Shown here piece by piece: positions 1 through 13,046 of a stretch of DNA of 64,000 nucleotides; position 1 is the first letter of the stretch, and each line of letters begins with the position of its first letter. Source of the DNA: Trichobilharzia regenti (taxonomy: Eukaryota > Platyhelminthes > Trematoda > Strigeidida > Schistosomatidae); NCBI GenBank assembly GCA_944472135.2, contig CALYDD020000359.1, forward strand, positions 1 to 64,000, given 5' to 3'. The notes below the pieces were generated by a model. It did no database searches and was not told where the DNA came from. It was given only the letters and a program-made list of their open reading frames with translations. Both the position numbers and the translations under genes were made by a program.

Positions 1-321
1 TAGGCACTGGAGTAATCTTGATGCCTGACTATGATGAAGGTATTATCCAAGTATCTTAACCACATTCCAACTAAACGTTGTAATTACTTATTTTAATTTC
101 TCTGAGACTTTTACAAATATAATTTTTACATATGTGTCTGCTTTTCACTCGGTGCCCAATTATTTTGAAACTATTCGGTCTAATTTTGTTCACAGTTCAT
201 ATGAATATAGATAAGTAATTACACAAAAGTCGTGAATATACCTCTTTTTATGTGGGAAGACTTTCTCCCGGTCAGAAGATGCACTTTTAACCAAATATGA
301 GTAGGATATTTTCTATCTCAT
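1..321. other. unassigned AT-rich sequence
   Basis: No ORF or repeat family is recognised here. It is AT-rich flank of the Gypsy LTR that follows. Confidence 0.5.
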
Positions 322-524
322 TGTTGTAATTATTTGTAATCGTAGTATTAGTATTTCGAGATGACCGAATTACAAGAATCCAACCAAAATACAGAGAGGG
401 CGGAATTCAGGAATTTGTATTTAACGGAATTATAATGCAATTCATATAAGAAATATACTAACAATCAACAGTGAGTATTTAAACAATACAGAGATAAAAA
501 TTGTCAATCACCAAATCCGCCACA
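322..524 (-). repeat. Gypsy LTR (3' LTR of remnant 1)
   Basis: This 203-bp segment begins TGTTGTAATT on the plus strand and ends CCGCCACA. On the element's own (minus) strand it therefore starts TGTGG and ends in CA. It aligns along its length with 4649-4845 and with the solo LTR at 26660-26854. The last copy fixes both boundaries through its 5-bp target repeat. The pol reading frame of the adjacent fragment runs into it. Confidence 0.75.
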
Positions 525-930
525 CGTCGAATGCTCCTTGCGTATTTATAACGATGTCTCGGTTTGCTTGCCAGTCTCTGCGATCTTCTAACTGATTCTG
601 TGATATTACTTCCATCAGTATCATCTGGACTTATTTCTGAATTATCTACAAAATCAGGATTAGTAGCGGAATCATTAAAATTATAATCGGAACGACCTAC
701 TTCATTTATTCTCACTTGATCCAGGTGTCTGTTATGAACTGAATGATCTTCGATGTCTAATATCTTCACCACTCGATTTCCCATTCTTTGTAGTATGATA
801 CCAAGAGAAGGTCTATAATCATTCCCTCTGTAATAATGTACATCAGAGGTCGTGGACATCAGATGATTTCTGAGAATTCGAGATTTGAAAAGTTTTGCAG
901 GACTTTCACGGGTACTTGTATGCTCTGCAT
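525..930 (-). pseudogene. Gypsy pol 3' remnant (integrase C-terminal tail)
   Basis: The minus-strand frame encodes the C-terminal tail of a Ty3/Gypsy polyprotein. It is nearly identical to the 3' end of the larger remnant at 4846-7758, including the stretch VVKILDIEDHSVHNRHLDQV. Homology stops near 930, where copy 2 continues into the integrase core but this copy passes into unrelated sequence. What survives is therefore the LTR plus about 400 bp of the element's end. No catalytic motif is present, so this piece cannot be active. Confidence 0.75.
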
Positions 931-3900
931 TCGACGGACGCAGTCTATGCATATGCAACAATTCCTCCATTTTAATCAGTTGCTCTCTCACTCATGAAAA
1001 ACGGTCTCCAATACCTCTCGCCTAACAACAATAACAATTGTCCTACGCATAAGACTAACGCTTGTTGAGGTAGCCATTACACTTTGGACTGCTCCTAATC
1101 AGTATTAATATTTTTCGTTTGAATGATGCTGGTGATTATCAGTGGCCTCATATGTGAACGACAGAAAATAGATTTTAGATGGTTCAGCTGACCGACTGTT
1201 CTTTTAATAAATAAAACGGGCACACATGAGTAGTTATCAGTTCAGAACTTTATTAGTTGGTATCCTCAGTCAGACAGCATAAACAGCACAGACAACGTTT
1301 TAGTGACGTCAGTGGATTTTTATCACATCTAAGTTTTGCAACTTTCCTCTATCCTGAAACCTTATCCTACTTCTACTGAAATTACACACCGAAGTAGACA
1401 GTGAATAGGCATGCATAATTATAGTCACAACGTTTCCAGCCATCTCCATCGTAGAATAAACTGCTGTATTTCCACTTCATCATCATTATCTAATATTATG
1501 TCTACTCACGAATGTTAAGCATCGTTTTACATCCACGATGGTGAAATATCTAATACAATATCGTTTATATGTCTGTATGCTTAGTATTTTCCCAGTACCT
1601 GAGATTTTGGTTCTATGTAATGATCTGTTACTTTTGTGGAGTAAGCTTTATTCAGGCCATAGAACTGATGCTCAGCCGAAATTCTACTCACAACCGTGAG
1701 TATAATATTAAGTAGGTGTAATGACTTCCTCGAGTAGACTCTGTTTTATTGAAATTGAGTAGTAATGAATCATCTGTGAGTATATAAACCTGGATGGCAC
1801 CATGTGAGAAGACAATGGATTATTGTGAAGTGCATTTATTCAAACAGTCATGCATCAGCGGACAAGCAAGTGACCATTTCTTTAGAATTAAAGACTTTGA
1901 GAACATAAATCTTCATAATTTAGCGTATTTTAAGTGAAATTGCGGAATCGATTTGATGAGGGATAAAGAATCACGCTCTATTATGATATCCAGTAACTCG
2001 GTTGTCAAAATATGCGTCTCGAATTTCTACCACAGTAGAAACTATCTGGTGTGGTAGTTGATTTTTCACAGTCAGATTTCCAAGCATTAGATAAAAGATC
2101 TCAAAAGTCGGAGATTTCTAACAGTCATTAAGTACTGGAGGACTACTTGATTTCTGACTCATTGCCCATTTCGAGAACTTCAGTTGGAATCAAATCAGTA
2201 GAAATTAAAGTTGAATTGGCTTAAATATCAAGATTACTAGTTGAAGTAGCAAGTACGGAGCTTTCTGGCAATTTTTGGAACTAATTACTGTTACGTGATG
2301 CAGCTCAGCTACCTGATACAGAGCTAATTATGAGCCACATTGAGGGAGAATGGATAAGATGAAAGTAGCACGGATGACTTGATGAACAAGCTTTAACGCA
2401 GAAATGCACGTAGAACTGCCAGACGAAATAATCCTAATAGACACACATAGATATACATACACCGCACTAATTAGTTATTGTCAACCAATGAAAATGGGTT
2501 AACCCAGTTTGGTTTTCATATATTCTTCCGACTTCATCATTTTATTGCGTTATTCGCTTCGACTGTGTACTGGAAATAGTTTGTCGTTAGCTTTGTGTAA
2601 TTGGTTAAATTCAGTGGTGTCTGCATTCGTTGAACTCATTGGCGAACCTATCTCGCATGTTGCTCAACAGCCATTTTCTCTGTGTTGAGGATAACATTTA
2701 CTATGGAAATGATCGAGTGTATACGACTTTGTGCTAAAATTTAGTTTTATATAAAGTGTGTAAAACGCCATGTTATGCAGTCTTCCATATGAGTCTCTAG
2801 TCTTCTCTAAACTAATTAAACTTCTCAAAAATAGTTGCTCTTCCCAGCGAATTTGTCTGGATAATTGATTGTTTAATAATAAATAATTGTTCGACGCACT
2901 TCGTAACATCCTAAAACAGCCAAGAGCGTTTTCAGTGCGGCTAATCATTATCAGTCCTATTTCTACCTTCTATAATTTAATAATTCCTATCGTAACATTA
3001 AGAACACAATATGCAGTGAAGAGACTCTTTTCAACAACGAATTTATTCTCAAGCTGTACAACCATATATACATACATAAAATAATAACAGTGGTATGAGA
3101 TGCAATTAATATGTTTTTGATTCTAATAAGCATGGCTACATATAAAGGGTCGAGTGGCAAAACAATTAATGTCATATATATTCTATTTTCAAGGAAGGAC
3201 CCAAAACACCAATCACATATTGGTAACTACATTCTACAGAAGCGTATTATGTGATGTGAGATATGATTTAGAAGGCGACGACAATGTCAAGATTAGAGAA
3301 AATGACGAAAGTCGGATTTACTTATGGTCATTGGGCAAAGTTCAACTAGCATAGCCAAAACCACGGTCACCTAGAACACTCAGTCTGAATTCTCATGAAA
3401 AAAGTCTCATAATCGTTGGAAAATACACTAAAAAATATTTCAAACTTCATATTACTCTGTATAGTTGTAGCTGAAGTGTTATAAGAATGTCCCCCAGTTA
3501 TTACACAGATGATGTATGGAGGAATCGTACGATGACCGATATATCCATTCATCCAGGCGAATGTAGGTCATGGTACTTTGAAATCCACTGATATTTCTGA
3601 CACTATACCCCAACCTAACCCTAAGTCTAATCTAATCCCTAGACCCCAAACCTTAATCTTAGACGTCATAACCCCTCCTGACAGCATAGATTTGCAGAGA
3701 AAATACCTAGTGAATAAGTAGAATACTGCATCTAGTCGAAGTCCAAAAGGCAGACATGATTTGATTTGGAATGACATTTCAGAGTATTCCCTGTGTGTGA
3801 CCGGCTGTTGATGGCCAGCTATCGGAAGACCTTGACTTTAGCTATGATACTTCAACTTCACTAATTACTAAGTAACACTTAAGTGTTCTGGTACCAAGCT

Positions 3901-4648
3901 ACCACTGGATCGAAAGTACCTCACTCCATAAACAGATGCTCACATCAGTAAAATAGTGAAGTAATCCCAGGATCAGGAGAGGAAACTGTGCTTGAGAGAG
4001 AAAGGAAAGTCGTCTAGATTTCACCGTGTGACAATGTTGCATCACCCATCAGTGACGAAGTATCCGCACTTTATGTTAGTGCTGTCACAGTTAAAATCCT
4101 GAAGGTAGCAAACAAATGCATCACTCATGAATATCCCAGTTGGAAATTTGACATGGTAAAGAGTATCTGCAGTCTCCTTGCCACCGATTTCTGAGATGTG
4201 AAATCTCACGCTTCAGGCGTGATGTTCGCAAATTGAACACTAATTGCCACACACAGCTGGTAATGCTGACAAAACATATGCATAAAACTGAACTAATGCC
4301 CAGAGCGGGATACTTCTTCATTAGGATCACTTTATCTTCGGTAGATGCGTAACTCCTCTGTCTTCATACGACTCCCAAATCATTCACACAGTGTAGCAGG
4401 TCCCTACTCAACTCAATGACCATTCAGAAACGAAATTAGCGTAGGTGAAGTAATCAAGTTAACATTTGTTGAAACTGAACCTGTTGGTGTTTCAGAAAAT
4501 GTCTGAACTATACAGCTGCTTTTACAATTGGTCTATCCATTAAAAGTATAATAATAATAATAATAATGGTAGAAGTAATAATAATAATCAACTTATTCAA
4601 AACAATAGTAGTTATACAGCATGAAGTTTTGGTGTTTCTATACGTATT
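931..4648. other. 3.7 kb without recognisable genes
   Basis: I find no ORF longer than about 95 codons and none with a recognisable motif. The stretch is AT-rich. A short run near 3607-3670 contains scattered CCTAA/CCCTA words but no regular array. An ATA/AAT microsatellite lies at 4547-4588. This may be host intergenic or intronic DNA, or decayed repeat. Confidence 0.5.
4547..4588 (+). repeat. AT-rich trinucleotide microsatellite
   Basis: Two runs of (ATA/AAT)n are separated by a short spacer. Runs of this kind form the 3' tails of LINEs elsewhere in the window, so this may mark the end of a decayed LINE. Confidence 0.6.
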
Positions 4649-4845
4649 TGTTATAAACATTTGTAAAAGTAGTATTTCGCTATGATTGAATTACAGGAAT
4701 TCAACCGAAAACATGGAGAGGGATGAATTTAGGAATTTCTATTTGTCGGAATAATTTTCAATTCATATATTAAATATATTAACAAACAACAGTAAGTATT
4801 TAAACAATACAGAGATAAAAATTGTCAACCACCAAATCCGCCACA
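4649..4845 (-). repeat. Gypsy LTR (3' LTR of remnant 2)
   Basis: This 197-bp segment is homologous to 322-524 and 26660-26854. It starts TGTTATAAAC and ends CCGCCACA on the plus strand. It lies directly downstream, in element orientation, of the Gypsy pol remnant. No partner 5' LTR is seen near 7758, so the element is 5'-truncated. Confidence 0.75.
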
Positions 4846-7758
4846 CGTCGAATGTCTCCTTGCGTATTTATAACGATGTCTCGGTTTGCTTGCCAGTCTC
4901 TGCGATCTTCTAACTGATTCTGTGATATTACTTCCATCAGTATCATCTGGACTTATTTCTGAATTATCTACAAAATCAGGATTAGTAGCGGAATCATTAA
5001 AATTATAATCGGAACGACCTACTTCATTTATTCTCACTTGATCCAGGTGTCTGTTATGAACTGAATGATCTTCGATGTCTAATATCTTCACCACTCGATT
5101 TCCCATTCTTTGTAGTATGATACCAATAGAAGGTCTATAATCATTCCCTCTGTAATAATGTACATCAGAAGTCGTGGACATCAGATGATTTCTGAGAATT
5201 CGAGATTTGAAAAGTTTTGCAGGACTTTCACGGGTACTTGTATGCTCCGCATTGCGATATTGAAGTGGGAAGTTTTCTGCACATTTCTGTATCTCATCAA
5301 AATTCTTGGGACTCACTGATGCTATGGCACTCTTTAATGTTCGTACAAAATTTTCTGCCACCTCGTCAGACTGAGAATGACGTGGTGCTGTGTACAGATG
5401 ACGACAGCCTATATGTTTAAGCCAATCATTGTCCTTCTCAGTGAAATGAGTACCATTGTCAGTAACTAAGACATCTGAAATTCCTTCTCAACTAAAAATC
5501 TTCCTCAAAGCTTGTGGCTGAATTTCACGTTAAGAATATCTGTAATTATGACTTTTGGTCATCCAGAATAAAAATCCACAATAACTAAAGCAGAGTATGA
5601 ATTTAAGAATGGACCACAGTAATCTGCATGAATACGCTGTCAAACCTCACAAGACTCAGGCCACAGTTTCCACGAAGACTTCCATAGGACATTTTATGCC
5701 AACAACTGGAACAGCTGTTTGATCTTTTTTTAATGTCAGCTTCAATTTCCGGCCACCACCTCGTTAGGCGTGCCAGCGACTCCATCTTATCAGCTCCAGA
5801 TGAGAAAAATGAAGATCATTCAAAATCGCAGATCTTAATGTCAGAGGAATAATAATCCTGTCATTCAGACATAGAAATCCCTCAGGATGGACTGAAATCT
5901 CATCTCTTCGCTTATAAAAGTCCGGACATCTTCTCTTACACTGAATATTTCAACCTCTTTTTCTCAATTACAATGCATCCGTAATATTTCCGAGTATCAT
6001 TTATAAGTCGAACTCTATCCACAGATAACGGCTGGACTAATAAACAATCAGTGTCATTGGTAAAATTTTAAAATAATGAAAAACGAAATAAGAAGTCTGC
6101 ATGAGGTATATCCTTTGCCGACCTATGTTCAACAGTGTAAACATATGCACTCAGTCTTAAACTCCATCTTTGAACCATAGCAGAAGATGATCTTTTCAAA
6201 GATTTTTTTAGATTGTAAATGAATTTCAAAGCCTGGTGATCAGTGACTATGTGAAACTTAGTACTAAAGAGATACTTGTGCAGGCGTCTCATTGCTCTTT
6301 CAAATGCTAGAGCCTCTCTCTGGGTTTGTGGGTACCCTTGTTCACTCTTATTTAGACGTCATCACAGGTTGTCTATTTCGCTCAAGAACTGCAGCGATAC
6401 CCATGGGAGAAGCATATGTAGTGAGAACAGACTTATCTTCCGATGAAAAAGGTCTTAAGAAAGCTTGTTTATCCGGAAACTCCAAAGTTTTTCGCAAGAT
6501 ATCCTCATTTTGTTTTTCCCACTTAAATCGTTTACTGCAGACAATATCAAAAGACGCAGATAACAGTTGAGTGAAGTTGGGAATGAATCTGGAGTAAAAC
6601 TGAAGAGTACCAATCCATGATCTCAACGACGACATATTATTAGGTGACGGTACTTGAATTGGAGGTCCCGAAAGACTAGCTTCAGGTATGAAACCCTCGG
6701 AGTCTATTGTGCATCCCAAGCATGATACAGACGACAAAGTAAAATGGCATTTAGATGGATCAACAAGGATGTTTTTCTCACAGAAACCCCTGAACAGTTT
6801 TAAAAGACGTTCATTACGCAATTCGATATTAGGACCATGAACTATTAATGTTGTCTTGGTAAGACTCAACACCATCTAATCCGTCTATCATCTGATTGAT
6901 TACTTTTTGAAATATTGCCTTTAAACCAAAAGGCAAGAACTTATACTTTAACAATCCAAATGGAGTATCAGTGGTTGTTACTGCACTGGAATCTTCGTCG
7001 AGAGGAATGTGCAAATAAGCATCTTTGAGATCTATTTTGGAAAAGTAGTTTGGGCCGTGTAGCTTGTAGAAAATGCCTTCGGTTTCTAGCGTAGTGCAAC
7101 TTTGCTATAGTAGACGACTACTGAGTGTAGGGCGGTAGTCACCACAAATTCTCGATGTTTTCCCATCAGCCTTTAGTGGCGTCACAATGGGAGTAGCCCA
7201 ATTCGAAGATTCAACTGGCATAAGTATGCCCTTCTCAACCAACTTGTCCAACTCTTTCTTAACTGTATCTCGCAAGCTGTATGTAATTAATCGGCACTTT
7301 TGAAAGACAGTATCACCCTTTATTTCAAGATGGATGGGCCGAATCTTCATGCCACCCACACTCTAAACATTGTAGAAGTAATTCTCTGAACAAAGTTTCA
7401 TCAAACAACTCAGTGCCAAGTGAGATTTCGCCATTTTACAATCTAGGGGATTTCGATCACAATAAACATGTACCATATTCACTGATACGAAAGGGGATAT
7501 TCACAAAACTACCACTGTCTGATTTCAAACCAATGTTCGTAGCACCAATAAGAGGTAATTTTTATGATCAGTTATGCCTGTAATGGAACTAGCAGAAGGG
7601 TCTACCGGGGAATGCTTACAAAGCGATAGGAAATCTTTCTTAGAAATTACAGATTCAGTACTCCTAGTATCAATTATAACACAGTGAGACTTGTCTGAGC
7701 TAGTAGAGAAGGTTCTCATTAGATGAGATTGAGTATTGTGAAAAGTTGAAGGAGACAT
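4846..7758 (-). pseudogene. degenerate Ty3/Gypsy pol (protease-RT-RNase H-integrase)
   Basis: Broken minus-strand frames read in pol order from high to low coordinates. The protease-like piece at 7525-7758 has VIIDTRSTES, with the DTG/DSG triad altered to DTR. RT pieces at 7105-7359 (ICGDYRP), 6829-7014 (TPFGLLKYKFLPFG and YQDN in place of YxDD) and 6348-6875 follow. RNase H is at 6068-6292 (VTDHQALKFIY), and an integrase zinc-finger piece and tail are at 4846-5785. Multiple frameshifts and stops and the lost second aspartate of the RT box make it non-functional. At about 7758 it abuts an unrelated LINE fragment, so gag and the 5' LTR are missing. Its family differs from the CsRn1-like Gypsy at 12474. 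Confidence 0.8.
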
Positions 7759-8700
7759 TCACTGTGTTTTACCAGAGAAATTATTTTCAAGGTAGAAATA
7801 AGCAAGAAGTGGGTTTGAAAACGGTTTAGCTAGTGCTCTAGCATCATATTCGAAAGTAAACCATGGCACCCGATAAACATTACCTACGAGAGCTTGATAT
7901 TCGCAGCCCTTTAGGGTGATGCAGAGTGAATTAGGCACCAAACTCAGTATTTCACCTTCGACCTGTGTGATCAAGGGAGTTAAGTATAAAATAGAGTCAT
8001 CCTGAACCATACTTGTAATCTCTATTTGATATATGGAGATTACAATCGTCTATACCTAAACGCATGTCCAGGATAGAAGGTGAGCACAATAATGCACTTA
8101 TCAGTACTAAAGAAGACCTGGCAGACAATACTGGTGTTCTTATTCCCATTTTTTTATTAATTAAGGAACATGCATTAATTAGAAGTAGCATGAATAAATC
8201 ACTGCGAATTACTGGCTCACGTAAAACAACACCATCACCTAATTCTATTCGCGTGCGCACACTGCTAAATTCTTTAAGTGAGGGGATGTTGGTTAAGATG
8301 TTCATACTTCGACACTGCTGTATGACAAGGTAGTTCCAGGTGTCGCGGATCGTACCACTGATGTAAGACTCCCCAAAATATCAATGTGGCCTCCAGAATT
8401 TGTGGTAAGGGATGATTTGAAATGGAATGAGGAGGACTAGACACAGAATTGTCAAATCTATACATGAATCTGTTATTCAGTGTACCACCAAGTTCCAATA
8501 TCCAATATCGTTTTTACGAGCTAGTATAAACCAATTTGATTTCTTTGTGCTCGCCTCTTGATTGCGAAGTATAGGCTCCTGATCTTCGGTAAACTTCTGC
8601 GTAGCTCGTCCCACCACTCGACTGACGCGGCTTTGGTTGACTCCGGAAGAAGTAGTGCTAGGATTAATTATATGTGGTTTGTAGTATGAGGTATGTTAAG
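7759..8700 (-). pseudogene. CR1-type LINE fragment (ORF1 end and endonuclease start)
   Basis: Minus-strand frames match LINE C. The end of ORF1 (HQWYDPRHLELP, compare the ORF1/ORF2 junction at 56240-56280) is followed by the start of the apurinic-type endonuclease: LLINACSLINKK, then GIDDCNLHISNRDYK, then VGNVYR. The order agrees with LINE C 56160-56830. Frames are broken between 7997 and 8010 and near 8305, and the fragment stops at 7758 where the Gypsy remnant begins. It is a decayed, truncated relative of LINE C with no RT. Confidence 0.7.
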
Positions 8701-8949
8701 ACTGTTACTACTGCGAATAGAGTTGATCCTGTCACCAGTTAGTCCCCCAGTACCGTCGTCAAAAGAAAAGAGATAACAATAATAATAATAGTTACAAATA
8801 GTGAAGTTATTCAGACTTACAGACAGAAAAAGAAATAAGAAAACGTAACAACAGTCAGCTGATTAAATTTGAAGAATAATATGAATAATATATATATATA
8901 TACATCAGTAACAATGATATTAATAATAATAGGTGTAGTGTAAGTTGTC
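8701..8949. other. AT-rich microsatellite region
   Basis: The stretch contains AAT trinucleotide runs near 8779-8793 and 8925-8934 and a (TA)n run near 8888-8902. It lies beyond the 3' side of the family-2 LINE and may include its 3' untranslated tail. Confidence 0.4.
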
Positions 8950-10351
8950 AAGACAGTAAGAGGGGAGAGAATGTAAAGAAGTAAAACGACGAGTTTAATT
9001 ATCTACCCCTGATTGGTATATGCGATTTTAAGGAGATAGGCCATTTGGATGCAGTCCTTGTATCGTTGCATGGTTGTCCAGCCTTCGCTTAAAGGCGTCC
9101 AAAGACGGTGCCATAGCTACATTTGCCAGTAAGGAATTCCAGGGACGGCAAACCCGCAGTGAAAAGAAGTGGGAGCGCACCCGGGTCCTTGCCCTCTAGT
9201 GAGCTATCCTTCTGGGATTTCCGCGTGGGAGCCTATACCTACTCAATGGCAGAACACCTTTGTTTGGGTGATTCTGGTCATTTGTTATTTTGTAGGGAAT
9301 AATTAATTCCCCCCTAAGACGACAGTAGCTAAGTGTGAACAGGTCTAATTTCTTCAGCCTTTCATCATATGGTTAGTTTCGGAGACCAACCACTCCTTAT
9401 GTTGCCCGTCGTTGGACTCTTCCCAACAGGTTGGCGTCTCTTCTAAACAGTGGGGGTGCAGTAATATTATGCACTTCAAGTTGTGGTCTGACAAATGTTT
9501 TCTACAACCTCAGAAAGAGCTCAGGAGTGAGTGTACATAACTGTCTATGTGTAAAGTGTATGGCCGCATATGCCATCGCTACATCCCCTGTGTAATTTAC
9601 GCTTGTGTCCATTATTTCCGATAGAACCAGACCTAAGTCGCGTTCCGACATTGTGCAGGACAAGCTTTCATTGCACAGGGTATAACTTGCATTCTGCAGT
9701 CTTCAGGTGCATAACTTCACCGCTTTACACTTTTCAGGTTGAAAGTCATGCCACTGGCCACCGCCCAGTCTTCCAGAAGGTTTAAATCGTCGTACAGCCT
9801 ATTTGAGTGCTCCAAACACTTTATCACCCTCCCTATCTTTACGTCGTCAGCGTATAGAAGAGTCAGGCAGCTTAGACGGCATGGCAGATCACTGATAAAA
9901 ATCAAACATCAGTGGTCCTAGGATAGAAGCCTGCGACACTCCTGATGACGAGCTGTGCCAAGATGATCGGACTCGATTGACCTTAGTGCGAAAATTGGCT
10001 TTCAGCTAGGTAGTCCTTTAACCATGACAGAAGTGACTTACCTATACTTGCCTGGCTTCTTTTATGTAGGACGAGGTCAAGGTGGACAGTGTCAAGTGCC
10101 TTCTCGAAGTCTAGGAAGACCACATGGACTAGAACATTCATATCCCAGCATGATACCCAATCGCCGTAAGCTGATAGTAAGTTAGTAACGCGAGATCCGC
10201 CTTTCCTGAAACCGTGTTGGGCTTCATGGAGTTTACTGGATCTAACGACGTAATTCCTGATGTGATCGCCAATAATACTTTCCAGTACTTTTGATACCAC
10301 TGGGAGTAGAGCCACTGGTCTACTACTAGTGGCAATATGGCTATCGCCACC
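8950..10351 (-). pseudogene. family-2 LINE reverse transcriptase, C-terminal half
   Basis: Minus-strand frames encode the RT palm: [15 protein letters not shown], then HGFRKG, then [14 protein letters not shown], then LYADDVKIG with an intact YADD box. The LINE C-terminal domain follows towards 8950 (VRPQLEV-like and VQRR-like segments in broken frames). The matching parts of the plus copy lie at 37500-38290. Several frameshifts break it near 9717 and 9983. The frame upstream of 10351 is interrupted by the LTR of the Gag-only element, whose first bases encode the spurious start MIVQSSTPLT. Inactive. Confidence 0.8.
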
Positions 10352-10717
10352 TGTCAATGGAGTTGAAGATTGAACGATCAATTCTTGGTTGTTTGCTCAA
10401 AATCAACTTCCCCAATTTTCGCGGAGGCATCAATACGGCAGTCATCGTCTCATCGGTCACTGTTCAGAAAGAAGAGTGAAACATCTTCAGAAGTAATACA
10501 ATGATTTATTATTGTAATATTAGTTTTCAGACCTTAGTTGGCTTAGTTCGTTTATTCCTTTTATATGTTGGTGTAACAATAAAGAAATAACAAGCAGCAG
10601 ATCGGTGTTTTGGTGTTTGCGTCCGTTATTACCAAGCGTTTCTGAAACTCAAAGGAACAGCGTGGGCCCGAGCGTAGCGAGAGCTGGGCATTAACGGTTT
10701 ATGAGACTTGGCTGACA
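10352..10717 (+). repeat. 5' LTR of Gag-only element
   Basis: The 366-bp repeat is bounded by the short inverted termini TGTCA and TGACA. It contains AATAAA near 10578 followed within about 30 bp by the GT-rich stretch GGTGTTTTGGTGTTTGCG, the layout of a polyadenylation signal and downstream element. This suggests that R ends there and U5 follows. It is the same length as the 3' LTR at 19598-19963. Confidence 0.88.
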
Positions 10718-10861
10718 GTTTCTGACGATAGAAACAGATCTGGCGGATTGAAACAGTTGGTGAAAGTTTGGATAGTCGCCGTTCATTTTTCCTGGTGCCG
10801 GTCAAGTCCTCTTTGAACAAGCAATATCTGGAACTTTTTTGGAATTGGGTCAAGTTCAACA

Positions 10862-12472
10862 ATGCCTGGGTCAAAGAAGGGACAGAGTGTCTTGGATACA
10901 AACAAGAAAGTAAGTCATGGTGACTTGTCTGTTACTTGTAACGATGTGTCTGATGTTAAGCATGACATGGTTGATGTTACTGTTTCGCCGTTCAGGGATA
11001 ATAGGAACATCAAACTCCCTAAATTTGAACCACGGTGTTTTGATGGAAACCCGGCTGATTATTTACAATTTGTAAAGGAGTTTGAGATCATGCTGAATAG
11101 TTTTCTATTAAGTGATGAATTGAAGTTAATGTATTTGATGAGATATTGCACTGGAGATGCTGCAAGAGCTATACAGTGTTGTAAGTTTATGAAGCCAAAA
11201 GAGGGCTACGACGAGGCTATGAGCATATTACGCCAAAGATTTGGAAGACCCTCGATGATTGCAGGGAAATTATTCGAGGCTGTTGAGGGTAATGGTGGTC
11301 AGTTACAGGATGACTCCCAGGCACTCACTGAGTTTTTAGATAATTTGCTAATTTACAAGAATGGAATGATTTCGATGAATCGCATGAGTGACCTCGACTC
11401 GAGTTTTATCCTAGAAGTAATAGCAAGACGTCTACCTACTCGACTGCAAAGGAAGTGGGTGAAGATAAGCTCCCGTATGGAGGATGAGGGTATCGAGCCA
11501 AGGTTTGATGATATCCTGAAACTAGTAAAAGATAGTGTCAATCAATCTATGAGCAAGTTTTCCAGTCTGTTAGATCTCACCCCTAGAATAGAGCAGTCTG
11601 AGGGTAAAACGTACTCATTGATGACGAATAAGCCTCAGAGAGGTGGATATCGAGAAGGCTCCATGATGTCTAGTAATGCATATAGACTTAGTGAGTGTAA
11701 CAGCTTTCGTAGTACATCCTCAACAGATAAGTTACAAGATGCAAGACAAACACGGCTTTGTTTTACACGTGTGCAAGAGGTGCATACAGAAGTGAACTGT
11801 GAACCAGTGAGCAAGTTCAGTGATAAGCTAAATGTAAACTCCAGGCCTGACTCCGAATTGTGTGACGATAACGTTGTTGTGAAGAAGTCTGTAGTTGCAA
11901 CTGGTAAGCCGTTGCTGAATAGAGTGTCACAGAATAGAGTTACTGCTTCAGAGTGGAGTTCTGACTCCAAAAGTTTACAAAGTATAACTAGTCAGAGTGA
12001 AGATATAAAACCTTTAATGATTTGTGAGGAGGAACCAAAATTTTCTACTTCTGTTATTAAAGAGTTTGAAAATGATGAACTTGACGGTAAAGTGAATATT
12101 TGTGGTAATGATCATGATAGTGCAGATTCGTCTCTGGTTGATCATGATGAAATGGAGGGAATGCCTACTACTGCTAAGTTAAATAAACCTTCTGTACAAC
12201 TTGAACGTGAAGTAGAATTGAATGCAGTTGCAGAAGGCATGCATACTTGTCAAACCGTCAGTGTAATTGATCAGAGTGAAGCCCACCTATCATCAGATGC
12301 TCGTGTTAAACCTGAGCTGATAGTAAAAGACAGCAGTAGTGGTGGTCTTGCAGGTAGACAAATTTCTGAAAAGCGAGCAACAACAGCTTTTGATCCACTG
12401 CTAAGTTCATCAACTGATTTCAATCAATCGTCGTTAGTGCTGTCATCCACAATGAAACAGACACCCATGAAC
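10862..12472 (+). CDS. Gag-like protein of Gag-only Pao-type element (5' part)
   Basis: The frame opens at ATG 10862, 145 bp after the LTR (MPGSKKGQSVLD), and runs 537 codons until the Gypsy insertion cuts it. Residues about 50-230 resemble the DUF1759/Pao Gag domain: LPKFEPRCFDGNPADYLQF, then YLMRYCTGDAARAIQ, then the Y-x-A-x3-L-x2-RFG motif (YDEAMSILRQRFG). Residues about 250-537 are serine- and acid-rich with no recognised domain, and I see no CCHC zinc knuckle. Uninterrupted copies continue about 110 more codons to a hydrophobic C-terminus (see 18241-18446). Gag would package the element RNA, but every other enzyme must come from elsewhere. A 111-codon antisense ORF over the middle is a shadow. 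Confidence 0.8.
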
Positions 12473-12473
12473 T

Positions 12474-12863
12474 TGTAGTGCACATTGTACCTTTGAACTT
12501 TTGTTTAAACTGACTCACCCACGGTGATCCACGTTTTACCTTTTGACTTGTGAGTCTTCCTTACGTTCATAGGTTCGCTCTCTTGTTGTGCTCTCCTTCT
12601 GCACACTCTCCGAGCCTACCTCCAGCAACGTCTGCAGATAAGTTGTACGACTTCTTTATTTATTGAATTTTATATTTCGTCGAATAAAATATAATTCTCC
12701 CAGGTACTCTTGTCACATCAAGTCTTTTTACAACGATACAGTTCGTCAGTATTTGCGCGTCCAGTAGTGTACTGCTAAGCTTAGTAGGTCGCCAAAACGG
12801 TGAAGAAGTTTGTAAGGGTGTTTAGAGTATAGGTCCACTCTAAGCCGTAGTAGAACTCTTACA
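12474..12863 (+). repeat. Gypsy 5' LTR
   Basis: The putative 390-bp LTR begins TGTAGTGCAC directly at the junction with interrupted Pao-type sequence and ends CTCTTACA just before the primer-binding site. It contains a run of AATAAAA-type words near 12682. The boundaries come from the junction, the TG...CA ends and the position of the primer-binding site, because no second LTR is available for comparison. Confidence 0.6.
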
Positions 12864-12865
12864 AG

Positions 12866-12876
12866 TGGTGAGCCCG
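12866..12876 (+). other. primer-binding site, probably tRNA-Trp
   Basis: TGGTGAGCCCG lies two bases after the putative LTR end. CsRn1-clade elements are known to use a tRNA-Trp primer with a site beginning TGGTGACCCC. This differs at one position in the first ten bases. Confidence 0.6.
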
Positions 12877-13046
12877 TTTTCACCGTTTTCCGCTATAGTA
12901 GTTTAACGTGTTAACGATTCTTTTTACGTACCGTTTATTTTGTTATTTTTTTTCCTTTCACGCACGGTTATAAAGATTCGATTTGTTTTCTTTGTACTTA
13001 TATTGGTTTTTTTATCACCTTGTTAATATTGTGCCCTGTGTGCAAG

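Noticed and set aside
3607..3670. Telomere-like CCTAA/CCCTA words
   Set aside because: The words are irregular and interspersed with other sequence. There is no (CCCTAA)n array, so this is not a telomeric or interstitial telomere tract on this evidence.
10352..10390. Recurrent small ORF starting MIVQSSTPLT at several places
   Set aside because: It is the antisense reading of the LTR start (TGTCAATGGAG...), not a conserved protein start.
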